Below, piece by piece: positions 46,943 through 56,599 of a stretch of DNA of 64,000 bases; within the stretch, counting starts at the first letter, position 1; each line of letters begins with the position of its first letter. The stretch is from Sipunculus nudus. Taxonomy: Eukaryota > Annelida > Sipuncula > Golfingiida > Sipunculidae. The position numbers and the translations under genes are program-made. The stretch lies in the NCBI GenBank assembly GCA_026874595.1, contig CM049316.1, positions 50,911,676-50,975,675 of the forward strand. The letters run 5' to 3'. The notes below the pieces were generated by a model. The model did not search any database. It had not been told where the DNA came from and saw only the letters and a program-made list of their open reading frames with translations.

Positions 46943-47798
46943 TCAAACATTTTGAAATTATCCTGCCACAAGTTGAGTCCTAGCACAGCATATCCTTGTG
47001 AAAGATCTTGGAATATCCACTTTCCAAACACTGGTTTTAGTTGAAATAAATCACCAACCACTATAACATGTATTCCACCAAACAATTTTTTGTTTCCTTT
47101 GTTGTAGTCTGAGATTTATAGCTTTAAACATTTCATTATTAACCAGTGACATTTCATCAATGATAATCACAGATAAATGTCTATACTTCATTCTTAAGGT
47201 ATTAAGTTGATCAGATGATAATGGTTGATCCATTTTTTGGTTGGGTCTTAAGGCAAAAAGCTTTATGAATTGTGATTCCTCCAATATTATAGGCTGCAGA
47301 TCCAGTAAATGCACACAAAAGTATTCTAACTGATTTTGGATTTTCCCCCTCTGTGCCACACAAGTATCTGTGCAAGGTTTGGAATATTGCACTGACTACA
47401 ACACTTTTTCCAACTCCTGCACCACCTGTAATAAATAAGTGTAAATTTTCATTCTGTTTGTTTGATTTTATACATTGAATAACATGTGTGTATATTTGAA
47501 GTTGTTTTATATTCAGATTTTGGATCAAGCTGTGATATTCTTCATTTGAAAGTCTGACTGCATGAGCCTCTACATCAGCTGAATTGGAAAACCCTAGATC
47601 AATTCCTATATCTACCGTAGAATGTGTTTTGGTGGACGGTTTGTAAAAAGAAAAATTAGCACTGTCTATTGAGGGTTCATCTGCATCGGTCTTTTCAGTT
47701 TGTTCTGTGCCTGGTGCTAATTCATCATAGGCTTCATACTCTTGATCATGTGCTGCTTGCATGGCTGCTTCTATTATTTCAACATTGTGCTCATACTG
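46943..47798 (-). pseudogene. Helentron: Pif1-like helicase, N-terminal motifs, frameshifted
   Basis: Starting at the edge of the inserted element, the frame reads QYEHNVEIIEAAMQAAHD and on to Walker A (FITGGAGVGKS) and AFTGSAAYNIGG. Around 47,250 it shifts to a second frame with LRPNQKMDQPLSS and Walker B (VIIIDEMSLV). Near 47,090 it shifts to a third frame with LFGGIHVIVVGDLFQLKPV (motif III). These are the standard Pif1/RepHel motifs in the right order. Two frameshifts in this piece, and one more at the deletion near 46,930, disable it. Upstream coding continues in the Rep segment beyond the 47,799-50,150 insertion. Confidence 0.88.
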
Positions 47799-47966
47799 CC
47801 CTTAGCAAAATGAAAAGTTTGCTGCTGCTTTGCTGCAACCGTGCTGCAAAGCAGCAGAAACCAAAATAGGCTGCAAGAAGAGTGTGCAGGAAGGCTGCAG
47901 CTAGCTGCATGCTTCCCGCTGCCTGGCAAAGGCTGCAGGAAAGTGTGCAGCAAATCTGAATTGTGT

Positions 47967-48262
47967 GCTGGAAGGTTGCGGGAGGGTCGCGGCTAGCCGC
48001 AGTCCTATAGAGTATTTTAATACTGTGTGCAGGAAGGCTGCGGGAGGGTTGCGGCTAGCCGCAGTCTCACAGAGTTAACTGGATGCTGTGCGCAGGAAGG
48101 CTGCGGGAGGATTGCGGCTAGCCGCAGTCTCATAGAGTTAACTAGATGCTGTGCGCAGGAAGGCTACGGGAGGGTTGCGGCTAGCCGCAGTCTCATAGAG
48201 TCAACTGGATGCTGTGCGCAGGAAGGCTGCGGGAGGGTTGCGGCTAGCCGCAGTCTTTTACA
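47967..48262 (+). repeat. 63-bp tandem repeat with GCGGCTAGCCGC palindrome
   Basis: GCAGGAAGGCTGCGGGAGGG starts near 48,029, 48,092, 48,155 and 48,218 (63-bp steps), with a diverged unit ~61 bp earlier. Every unit contains the perfect palindrome GCGGCTAGCCGC. The length is a multiple of three, so a 91-codon frame runs through it; I treat that as a by-product. Confidence 0.9.
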
Positions 48263-49335
48263 GTTTTATTTGCCCTACTTTTCCTGTCTTACCCTGCTGT
48301 GATTGGCTAAACTGATTTTGGAGGGAAAAGCAGCCATTTTTGCAAAATTAGGAAAAGACAGTGCTTTGTTAGCTCTTCTAAAAATATGAAGATCTGTGCC
48401 AAATAGCTCAAGTAAGAGTAACATTCAACAGATCCAGCATGTTCAGAGGACTTATTGGATTAATTAGAACATACAATTAGTTGATGGGAGGAACAAAGAG
48501 AGGGTGTTATGTTACTACCACCAGTAAGTTTGAACTACATATTTGTACCCTAAGGGCTTCCGCAGCAAGCATTGATAAAGGGCAGCCCAGCACTGATAAG
48601 ATTGATTTTTCCTCAAGTAATTTTATACACAGAAAGTGTAGTATTAAATTTAATTTTGTGTAAAAGTAAAAACTAAGATTAATGGTGGGATTGAAAGATG
48701 TATTCAAGCTGGAAGGCAGATATATCAAAGGCAGCATGAATAAAATTCTGTGGTTAATGTGTATATCATGCATTTATTGAACTCCAATGCATTTTGAGTT
48801 TTATTGATTTGAATATGAAACAGTAACTTTAAATAAGGTTTTGTTTTCATCTTCACACAAATTTTAAAATACTTAGGCTAAGCTTCATTTAAAGTTGATT
48901 TGCTAAATTCTGGTTGACGTATGTCTATAGATGTCACCCTAAGTAAATGGGAAATTCCTAACAATATTGAAGTAACCCAATGTCACTTTGTGGTTCATGT
49001 TTCTAGTCCTTGGCCTGACAATAAACTCACCCAGAACTTTTATTCAGCTATGTAGCTACACAACTTCATGCAGGATTCGTGTGACTGTGTAGTGTGTACT
49101 CTGATTCATATTCATCAAGGTGTAATTTCTAACAAAGCTTGATTAAGTTTGGTTTATATTTAAAAGCCATTATGGATTAAGGTTTAATTGTATGTGCAAA
49201 TTAAATGGAGTTTCATGAGAGCTTGTTCTGTTGAGTACCTGCATTTATATTTGGAGCAGAGACAGTCACTGACTAATGACATGGCATGTCTGCTTGTAAA
49301 CAATAACTGAGCCCACGTGCTGTTGTTTATACATA
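48263..49335. other. Unique interior of the inserted element
   Basis: AT-rich, no gene recognised, no second copy in the window. It separates the two GCTGC-rich arrays. Confidence 0.5.
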
Positions 49336-50030
49336 TCATGGCTAGCTGCGGGAAAGTGTGCAAGAAGGCTGCGGGAAAGTGTGCGAGAAGGCTGCGGGAA
49401 AGTGTGCGAGAAGCTGCAGAAAGTGTTCGAGAAGGCTGCGGGAAAGTGTGCGAGAAGGCTGCGGGAAAGTGTGCAAGGCTGCAGGAAGTGTGCGAGAAAG
49501 CTGCGGGAAAATGTGCGAGAAGGCTGCGGGAAAGTGTGCAAGAAGCTGCAGGAAGTGTGCAAGGCTTCAGGAAGTGTGTGAGAAGGCTGCGGGAAAGTGT
49601 GCCAGAAGGCTGCGGGAAAGTGTGCGAGAAGCTGCAGGAAGTGTGCAAGGCTGCAGGAAGTGTGCGGGAAGGCTGCAGGAAAGTGTGCAAGAAGGCTGCA
49701 GGAAAGTGTGCGAGAAGCTGCAGGAAGTGTGTGAGGCTGCGGGAAGTGTGCGAGAAGGCTGCGGGAAAGTGTGTGAGAATGCTGCAGGAAAAGGGCTGCG
49801 GGAAAAGGGCTGCGGGAAAAGGGCTGCGGGAAGTGTGCGAGAAAGGCTGCGGGAAGTGGGCGAGAAAGGCTGCGGGAAGGCTGCAGGAAAAGGGCTGCGG
49901 GAAGGCTGCAGGAAAAGGGCTGCGGGAAAGGCTGCGGGAAGTGGGCGAGAAAGGCTGCGGGAAGGCTGCAGGAAAAGGGCTGCGGGAAGGCTGCAGGAAA
50001 AGGGCTGCGGGAACACTGGTTGCAGCAAGC
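49336..50030 (+). repeat. 21/23-bp GCTGCGGGAAAGTGTGCGAG array with G4-forming core
   Basis: About 30 units of AAGGCTGCGGGAAAGTGTGC plus GAG or variants, 21-23 bp long, grade from 49,780 into GGGCTGCGGGAAAA units. At 49,793-49,830 six GGG runs are separated by four bases each, a textbook G-quadruplex pattern, and more follow to ~50,010. Long open frames exist in five of six frames because the unit lacks stops in them; none is a believable gene. Confidence 0.9.
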
Positions 50031-50150
50031 CTGCAGCAAGGTTGCCGCAAACTAATTTGCATGGCAATTTGTGACCTTGCTGCAAGGTTGCTGCAAAGCT
50101 GCAGCAAGTTTGCAGCAACTATGCGCGGCAAGCTCGTTTTTTGCTAAGGG

Positions 50151-52082
50151 TGACTAGCTTTTTGTTCAATTAACTGTTTATAGGTTTCATATGCATCCTG
50201 GTAGGTTTCGTGGGACTGTCTCAAAGTTTTTCTTATTTCTCCAAGGTAAGAATAGTAATAGTTTTTCCCTGTAATGATTCTCTGGATCCTGTTGTTTGTT
50301 ATAACGGACATATCGTATTACTCTTTGTCTTCTCCTCTTCTTAATTATTATGCCATTTTTCAGTTTTATTTTATTAAAATCAGTTTCACTGTGAATTGTA
50401 TCTTCTGTATCAAAACTATTTTCTTGTTCAATAGCATCATCATTGCTTTCTTTGAAATCATCTTTTATCATATCATCAGGATATTCTACAGTGAGGTGTG
50501 ACACATTATCTGCAAGACACCAGTCTTCCAGTTGTTTAGGTCTTTTCGTGTATCTCTGCAAGTTGTTTGGTGCCTGTATATCTGTAGAATCTCCAGGCAA
50601 TTTTTCGAGAAGTTCTTTGTCTTTTAGTATAAATGTTCTGTCATCTGGATGCGATGTATTAACAAATACAACTTCTCTGGATGCTGTTGTTAGTGGCATT
50701 TGCAACAAGAGATATGATGCCTCCTGGGCACTAACTTCAACACTGTTTAAGAAGACATTTCCAATGTGGCGTACTTGTTGCTTAAGATTTTTGTTTCCTG
50801 CTCTTGCCTCTTTACACGCCTTTTCCATAAGAGTACTCATTCCTCTTTGTGATTTGTTGACATAGGACACTATGTAAACTGCACAAGCATATGCATCAAG
50901 GACGAATTGTAGATCATGATTTGCACGCCATCCATGGAGGAGCCCTTTCATGTAGGCATTTATTCGAATTTCCTGTGTACTTCTTTTTAAAAACACTTTT
51001 GGGCTTTTTAATGAACTTCTTATGGCATTTATATAATTTGCTTTACTCATTTCCACAATATTTTTAAGGAAGTCATCAAATGTCATTGTTTTACCTTGAT
51101 CCATTTCTTCCAGTTTATATTTTATTTTCTTAAAATTCTGCTCATCTTCCTCATTTTCATCCTCAAGTGGTGTCAAAATGCATGTTTGCCGCATAGGGGG
51201 AATGGGATGACCAAAACAACAAATAGCTTTTCCATTTTTCCTGCATGCTTTTGAATGTCTGTGCCTCTGATATTCAAGGTATTCCTCTTGACCTTCTGGT
51301 ACAGAACAGGAAAAGGATACATGTTTATCTATGAACTGGGCAATTTCTGCATTCTCAGTATGTTCATATTTGGGTGCATTTTCAATCCATAACAATACAT
51401 GAACATGAGTAGAACCACGATGTTGAATTTCAACTCTTATGAAGTGATCTGTTATCTTACCAAGAGGGTGGTGTGTGGATTTCAATACATGATTAAAGAA
51501 TTCATGAACTCTGTGGTCAAAGTACCTAGAACATGTCACAGGATCAGACTGAATTAACTGTGTTTTTTCAGTCCAATCCATTTTTTTCACTTCTGTTGTG
51601 TAATCTTTTCCATCAACCAGCTTTCCTAGGATTTGTAAGAAATCAGTCCATTTTGAATCTGCAGCTGATAATGACATGAACCATGTTGGCAACCCTAATT
51701 GGCGTATCATAGCAAATAAATCTTTTTTTCTTGATTCAAAATAAGCAGGAGTTTTTCTCAATGTTCGGAATTTGAAATATCCTTCATCTAATCTAACAAG
51801 TTGGTCTTGGTTTTCTGAGTCACAAACATCTTTTGCAGTGAACTTGCGGCCTTTTGTTTGACACCTCCTCATTACCAACTTTATTTTATGAGAGATTTGC
51901 TGCAGTTGCACTTTCTTCAGTTTAAAGAAAATATTACTTACTGACTTTGCTACCCTTCGGTCTTTAGATCGAAGTTCATATTTACATATATCGCTATAAT
52001 AGACAGGTACTTTTCTCATATCATTTGTGGGTCTTGTTTGCCCACAAAAAATTGTTGGAAATGAATTCTCGCATTCCTTTTA
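50151..52082 (-). pseudogene. Helentron: HUH-Y2 Rep endonuclease domain
   Basis: The frame opens after TAA 52,080-52,082 with KECENSFPTIFCGQTRP. A Met follows at 52,017-52,019, and the frame runs in register to the inserted element. Numbering from that Met: a conserved block YELRSKDRRVAKSV (residues 14-27), the HUH metal site RGSTHVHVLLW (His205, His207), a Cys-rich stretch (residues 259-280) and the two-tyrosine site VYIVSYVNK (Tyr382, Tyr386, Lys389; YxxxYxxK). These are the catalytic signatures of rolling-circle Helitron transposases. The domain itself has no stop. Its link upstream to the coiled coil is broken by a shift near 52,075 (LKGMRE then ENSFP needs two more bases), and the link to the helicase is broken by the 47,799-50,150 insertion. 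Confidence 0.9.
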
Positions 52083-52610
52083 ATTGCCACTGTCTTTCTC
52101 TCTGCCAAAACCCATCTTCTTTCCGTTTTTCTTGCTTACACAACCTTTCTTTTTCTATGAATGCTGTGTTTCTTCTTTTCTCTCTCATTCCTTTTAATTG
52201 CCACTGTCTTTCTTTCTGCTGAAACCCATCTTCTTTCCGTTTTTCTTGCTTACACAACCTTTCCTTTTCTAGGAAATCTTTGTTTTTTCTTTTCTCTCTC
52301 ATTCCTTTTATTTGCCACTGTCTTTCTTTCTTCTGGAAATCTTCTAGTTTGCGTTTTTCCTGTTTTTGCAAAGCTTCCTTTTCTCTGATATGTTTATCGG
52401 ATATGTTCGTTGCTCCTGCCTGTGCTTCATGTCGTAAATTCTTTCCTTTTTCCTACAGTGATTATCTTTCCTGGCACATTGTTTTGCTTTTTTCTGTCTT
52501 TCATTCTCAAGATTTCGTAACTGATCATTCATACTTCTGTTCTTCATGTAGTTTTGCATCTATATGTTTTTGTGTAATTTTGCATAGGATTTTTTCGAAA
52601 CTGAAAGTGC
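52083..52610 (-). pseudogene. Helentron: Lys/Glu/Arg-rich coiled-coil region
   Basis: Two overlapping frames together encode repeated KERQWQLKGMREKRKN and KERLCKQEKRKEDGF blocks: three units of ~39 residues, highly charged and predicted helical. Upstream are MQNYMKNRSMNDQLRNLEN and CARKDNHCRKKERIYDMKH. The frames change near 52,400 and again near 52,075. The protease frame ends just upstream (TAG 52,611-52,613), so either this is a separate protein or that stop is a mutation. Charged repeats before Rep may bind DNA or mediate self-association; this is inference. Confidence 0.65.
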
Positions 52611-54542
52611 CTAAATAACACCTGCATTGCTCTTCTTCTGTTCAGTTTTGAGTTCTTGATCTTTGAAATAGTGGTCAAGATTATGCATCATGAAATTATC
52701 ACTGTGCCTCATATCTCTAGCTTTGATATCATTGGTGTTTTGTTGTTTGTTTTTATGATTTGGTCCTTCGTTCCTTAACTGATTTGATGGAGGGCTTGTT
52801 TTTTTAGTAACTGAGACCAGTACAATTTCAAATACATCATTTCCTCTGAATTTTTTTTCAATAAATTGTACTAATGCATTTTCATTGAGGAAAATTATGA
52901 AATTAGCAGATCCATTTGGAGAATGAAAAGAACCATCTTCACCATGTGTATGAGAATCAAACAAACCAACATTACCTTTGTCTAACTTAACAACAGCCAT
53001 GGCATATGTACCTATCATCACAAGCACCTGTTTATTATGTGACAGGACTTTAGAGATGCCATCTCTGAATGAATAAAACCCAGCATTAGAATCTGTTTTC
53101 CTCTTTAATGTTCCACCAATACTGTTAATATCCATAGATAAAGTAAAAATTGTATCAAATATTGTTAATGGGCTCAATATACCAACTTCAAAGAATGTCA
53201 TATAATTTGTGGTGTAACCTCTGTTGATATATAGCAAATCTGAAAGTGTGTTGTATAATCGGTCACCTTCATATAGAATTGCATCTATGTTATTTGGACA
53301 ATTAACATCAACATTTGTATTCCAAGCACACAAAAAAACAACAGCATTGCATGTACACTGTTTTCCACAGGATCTTATATGAAACCTTTCATCACTTTGT
53401 GCAAAATGACCTCTTGTTATTTTCATGATGCCCCAGCTGCTTATATTTTGCATCAAAGGAACTGATTGAACTTCACATTCAAAATCAATGTAAGTGTCAC
53501 TATGCAATTTATCATTTTTCTTCAATTCATAAATCCGCAATTCTTTGTTTATGTTGTCATTGGAGTGGCCAGTCCCAATATGACAGCCAAGGTGGTCAGC
53601 CTCATACTCATGACCAGTCGGGTGGCCAGCCCCTAGATGACGGCCGAGGTGGTCAGCCTCATACTCATGACCAGTGGGGTGACCAACCCCTAAATGATGG
53701 CCGAGGTGGTCAGCCTCATGCTCATGACCAGTGGGGTGGCCAATCCCTAGATGAAGGCCGAGGTGGTCAGCCTCACGCTCATGACCAGTGGGGTGGCCAA
53801 CCCCTAAATGACGGTCGAGGTGGTCAGCCTCATGCTCATGACCAGTGGGGTGGCCAACCCCTAGATGACGGTCGAGGTGGTCAGCCTCACGTTCATGACC
53901 AGTAGGGTGGCCAGCCCCTAGATGATGGCCGAGGTGGTCAGCCTCACGTTCATGACCAGTGGGGTGGCCAGCCCCTAGATGTAGGCCGAGGTGGTCAGCC
54001 TCACGCTCATGACCAGTGGGGTGGCCAGCCCCTAGATGACGGCCGAGGTGGTCAGCCTCACATTCATGACCAGTGGAGTGGCCAGCCCCTAGATGACGGC
54101 CGAGGTGGTCAGCCTCACACTCATGACCAGTGGGGTGGCCAACCCCTAGATGACGGCCGAGGTGGTCAGCCTCACACTCATGACCAGTGGGGTGGCCAGC
54201 CCCTAGATGACGGCCGAGGTGGTCAGCCTCACACTCATGACCAGTGGGGTGGCCAACCCCTAGATGACGGCCGAGGTGGTCAGCCTCACATTCATGACCA
54301 GTGGGGTGGCCAACCCCTAGATGACGGCCGAGGTGGTCAGCCTCACACTCATGACCAGTGGGGTGGCCAGCCCCTAGATGACGGCCGAGGTGGTCAGCCT
54401 CATGCTCATGACCAGTGGGGTGGCCAGCCCCTAGATGATGCCCGAGGTGGTCAGAGTCATCCTCATGACCAGTGGGGTGGCCAGCCCCTAGATGACAGCC
54501 AAGGTGGTCAGAGTCACCCTCATGACATGAGGTAGCCAGCCC
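52611..54542 (-). pseudogene. Helentron: His-rich tandem-repeat region fused to C76-like cysteine protease
   Basis: One uninterrupted frame runs from the stop at 54,543-54,545 to TAG 52,611-52,613, ~643 codons. The first ~330 are 19-residue repeats (next entry); the rest is a globular domain. Numbering from codon 53,540: HFAQSDERF (Gln48), GKQCTCNAVVFL (Cys62) and LFDSHTHGEDG (Asp195, His197), then GSANFIIF. Gln about 14 residues before Cys and a later D-x-H match the catalytic layout of the herpesvirus tegument deubiquitinase family (MEROPS C76), which differs from the OTU protease reported in other Helentrons. There is no ATG in the frame before residue 30. A candidate splice acceptor (TTTCTAACAG|ACTGAAAAG) at 54,661 and a protein-like frame behind it (TEKKVPDTSTSPQRGLDK) suggest a spliced N-terminus. 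The domain shows no stop, but the rest of the element is dead. Confidence 0.75.
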
Positions 54543-54578
54543 TTATATCAGGGCAAAGAAGGCCAGCCTCAGAAATAT
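53576..54578 (-). repeat. 57-bp coding minisatellite, ~17 units plus degenerate ends
   Basis: GGTGGTCAG recurs at 53,591 and then every 57 bp without exception to 54,503 (17 starts). One further degenerate unit lies to ~54,575, where a 2-base loss shifts the frame. 57 bp is 19 codons. On the minus strand, in the protease frame, the unit encodes GHPTGHEYEADHLGRHLGA. The Y position varies (Y/H/R/C), as does one A/V; several other differences are silent (GAG/GAA, CTA/TTA). There is no stop in any unit. The absence of any indel across 17 units suggests that the frame was maintained. Confidence 0.92.
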
Positions 54579-54683
54579 CAGATATTGAGTGGCATCGACT
54601 ACAGCCTTTATCCAAGCCTCTTTGTGGGCTGGTTGAAGTGTCTGGCACCTTCTTTTCAGTCTGTTAGAAAGTAAATACAAAAA

Positions 54684-55730
54684 AAACAAGGGACCTATGG
54701 GTCACTATGCTCAGCTGAAGTTGACCTTGAAGGTAAAAATCTAAAATAATATCAAATGGAGATGCTGTGTAAGAGGAAGAGGTAATAAAGGCCATGATTG
54801 GTTTATATGATTGGTTTGTATTGATGAGCAAGAAAATGTTGCAAATAATATTTTGTGACCTAACCATGTGTTTCCTAATGTTGAAATTGAAGCATGTGAG
54901 CAGTTTGTGAACAAATGATCTGTAATATTACCATGATCATTAGTTGGCTTTTTGATTAACTGTTGACATTTCAGTAGTTTACACATTTGTTCAACTGAAT
55001 CTATTTTTTGTATAATATATATTATTAAATATAAATGTATTTTTTTAATGAAATTAATACAGTTGAAATATAACTAATTAACAACATAAAACAGGGCAAA
55101 CAAAGCCTGATCTCAAATTCTGCTGAGGCAGGAAAATAATGAACAAATGTTCGTATTAAATCCTCATTTTTTTATTACATCCAATTTTTTTATTATAAGT
55201 TTATATTTCTATACATTTCCAATATAACATATATATCCGAATATAAAAGTTGATTCATAATTCTTAATTGCATCATCATAAATCTCAATCTTGTCAGATA
55301 ACACCACATCATGCATACAAATGTTTATTTATTTTTTACCACAAAAATATATCTTTTAAATCTGCAAAACAATAAATATCTTAAAATAATACTTGATTTA
55401 GATTTCACAATTTTTAAATGTGTCTTTATTTATCCATAATGTGCTTCATATTTTATAAATTTAAGCATACTGATGGGTTCAATTATATTTGTTAAAATCA
55501 TTTAAAAGAAAATTGATTTCTTTAAAAATGCCACATTACACAACATTGCATCTTCTTGATTACACCTTGAATTACCTTTTCAAGAAAAGTTTTTGCATAT
55601 CGGAGTGGAAACAGCATTACAATGAAGGAGATACAGTGAAAACAATAACAATTATTACTGCATAACACTTGGTGGGTTGGGTTTGCGGGGGGGGGGGGGG
55701 GGGGGTGATTGGGATGGTGATATGAGAATA
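54684..55730 (+). repeat. GGGACCTATGGGTC-headed repeat, copy of 13.55-14.96 kb
   Basis: It opens AACAAGGGACCTATGGGTCA, CTATGCTCAGCTGAAG and follows the 13,553 copy, then jumps to AAAGCCTGATCT as at 14,328, lacking the TG/G-rich part. It ends at a run of ~20 G (55,687-55,706). This repeat marks the upstream edge of the Helentron. Confidence 0.7.
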
Positions 55731-55859
55731 ACTGTACACCTGTCACAGCAGGGGATCTCCCCCAGTGACTGTAACAAATCAGAAACCCTGGCATAGCTGA
55801 CTTCCATTGACCTGGAGTGGGACCCTGCATCTGTAATCTGTAATCAAAGCAAATGACTA

Positions 55860-56593
55860 CAACAGAGCCTCAAGAAAAAATCAATAACTAGCCTAATTTT
55901 CAAGCTTTTATTTTCAACTTTCAGATTTAAACAAATTAAATATTTATGTTTTCATGCTGTGAAAATTGAATCAATGGTACTAACAGAAAAAAAACGTGCC
56001 ATGGTCAAAGTTGGGCAAAATTAAAGGTACTGATTTTATTTTTATGCGAATAACTTAAAAAATTTACAAAATTCAGATCTAATTTTGGGTAAACAATTGA
56101 ATCTTAATTAAACATAGTAATATACTTGGGAAAATAGACTCTAGTTTCAAAATTTTTCATGTTAAGTGAGTAAAAATTTTTTCCTGATTTTTTACAAAGT
56201 CCATTATGTTTGGGCCCATAACTTAAAGAATTTATACTTAACAGACTTAATTTCTGGCATGTACATAGAAACTATACAGAGGAATATTTATGGTAAATAT
56301 GAGGAAAAACATATGAGTGGTTTTGATATTAGGCAGTCCTGAAGTGTGAAAATAGGTTTTTAATAAAAAATTGAGGTTTTTCCTTAATTTCTCAAAGGAA
56401 CGAAGTCGCAAAGACCCAGTTTTCGGCTTGGTAGGAGATCTTGGGGACATCTAACATTATGCTGAATTTTGGATTCCTAGGTCTTACGGTTTCAAAACGT
56501 GCCACATCTACGGACGGACGGACGGACAGACGGACGGACGACGGACAATGGACCACGACTATAGCTCAGATGACTTATAGTCAGCTGAGCTAA
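55860..56593 (+). mobile_element. Helitron-like hairpin element, fullest ACGG tract
   Basis: Same body and end as 28,320-29,703. The tract 56,513-56,545 is (ACGG)n with one ACAG, followed by ACGACGGACAATGG, the AGCTCAG...CTGAGCT hairpin, and CTAA at 56,590-56,593. Confidence 0.6.
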
Positions 56594-56599
56594 AAATGA

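Larger units (their letters stand above)
47799..50150. mobile_element. 2.35 kb non-autonomous DNA element inside the Helentron gene
   Basis: CCCTTAGCAAAA at 47,799-47,810 is matched by its exact inverse TTTTGCTAAGGG at 50,139-50,150. TG flanks both ends (47,797-47,798 and 50,151-50,152). Removing the element and one TG joins the Rep frame (...IEQKAS) to the helicase frame (QYEHN...) with no shift, which supports both the boundaries and a 2-bp duplication. The subterminal regions are rich in TTGCTGC on both sides. No transposase was seen; the interior is two GCTGC-rich arrays around ~1 kb of unique AT-rich DNA. The superfamily is not recognised. Confidence 0.9.
45293..54660 (-). mobile_element. 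Helentron-type Helitron, degenerate
   Basis: Minus-strand order: His-rich repeats plus C76-like protease (52,611-54,660), coiled coil (52,083-52,610), HUH-Y2 Rep (50,151-52,082), Pif1-like helicase (46,943-47,798 and beyond) and AP-type endonuclease (45,611-46,300). A Rep-helicase with a C-terminal endonuclease defines the Helentron group. Boundaries are inferred from where flanking repeat families stop (45,292 and 54,684); exact termini were not found. A foreign element occupies 47,799-50,150. Frameshifts, nonsense codons and a helicase deletion make it non-functional, but it shows which mobilising machinery once acted in this genome. Confidence 0.85.

Noticed and set aside
48027-48302. 91-codon frame with repeated QEGCGRVAASRSL
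   Set aside because: By-product of a 63-bp (21-codon) tandem repeat inside a non-autonomous element; no support beyond periodicity.
49184-50147. Five long overlapping open frames (183-315 codons) on both strands, rich in Cys/Gly/Lys or Phe/Pro/Ser/Leu
   Set aside because: All follow the 21/23-bp GCTGCGGGAAAGTGTGC array, whose unit lacks stops in most frames; no frame has non-repetitive conserved sequence.
53576-54578. CRISPR or simple intergenic minisatellite
   Set aside because: No spacer/repeat alternation; the whole 57-bp unit repeats and stays in frame with the adjacent protease domain.
45293-54660. Intact autonomous Helentron
   Set aside because: Frameshifts in the helicase, a helicase deletion, two stops in the endonuclease, a shift before Rep and a 2.35 kb insertion all break it.
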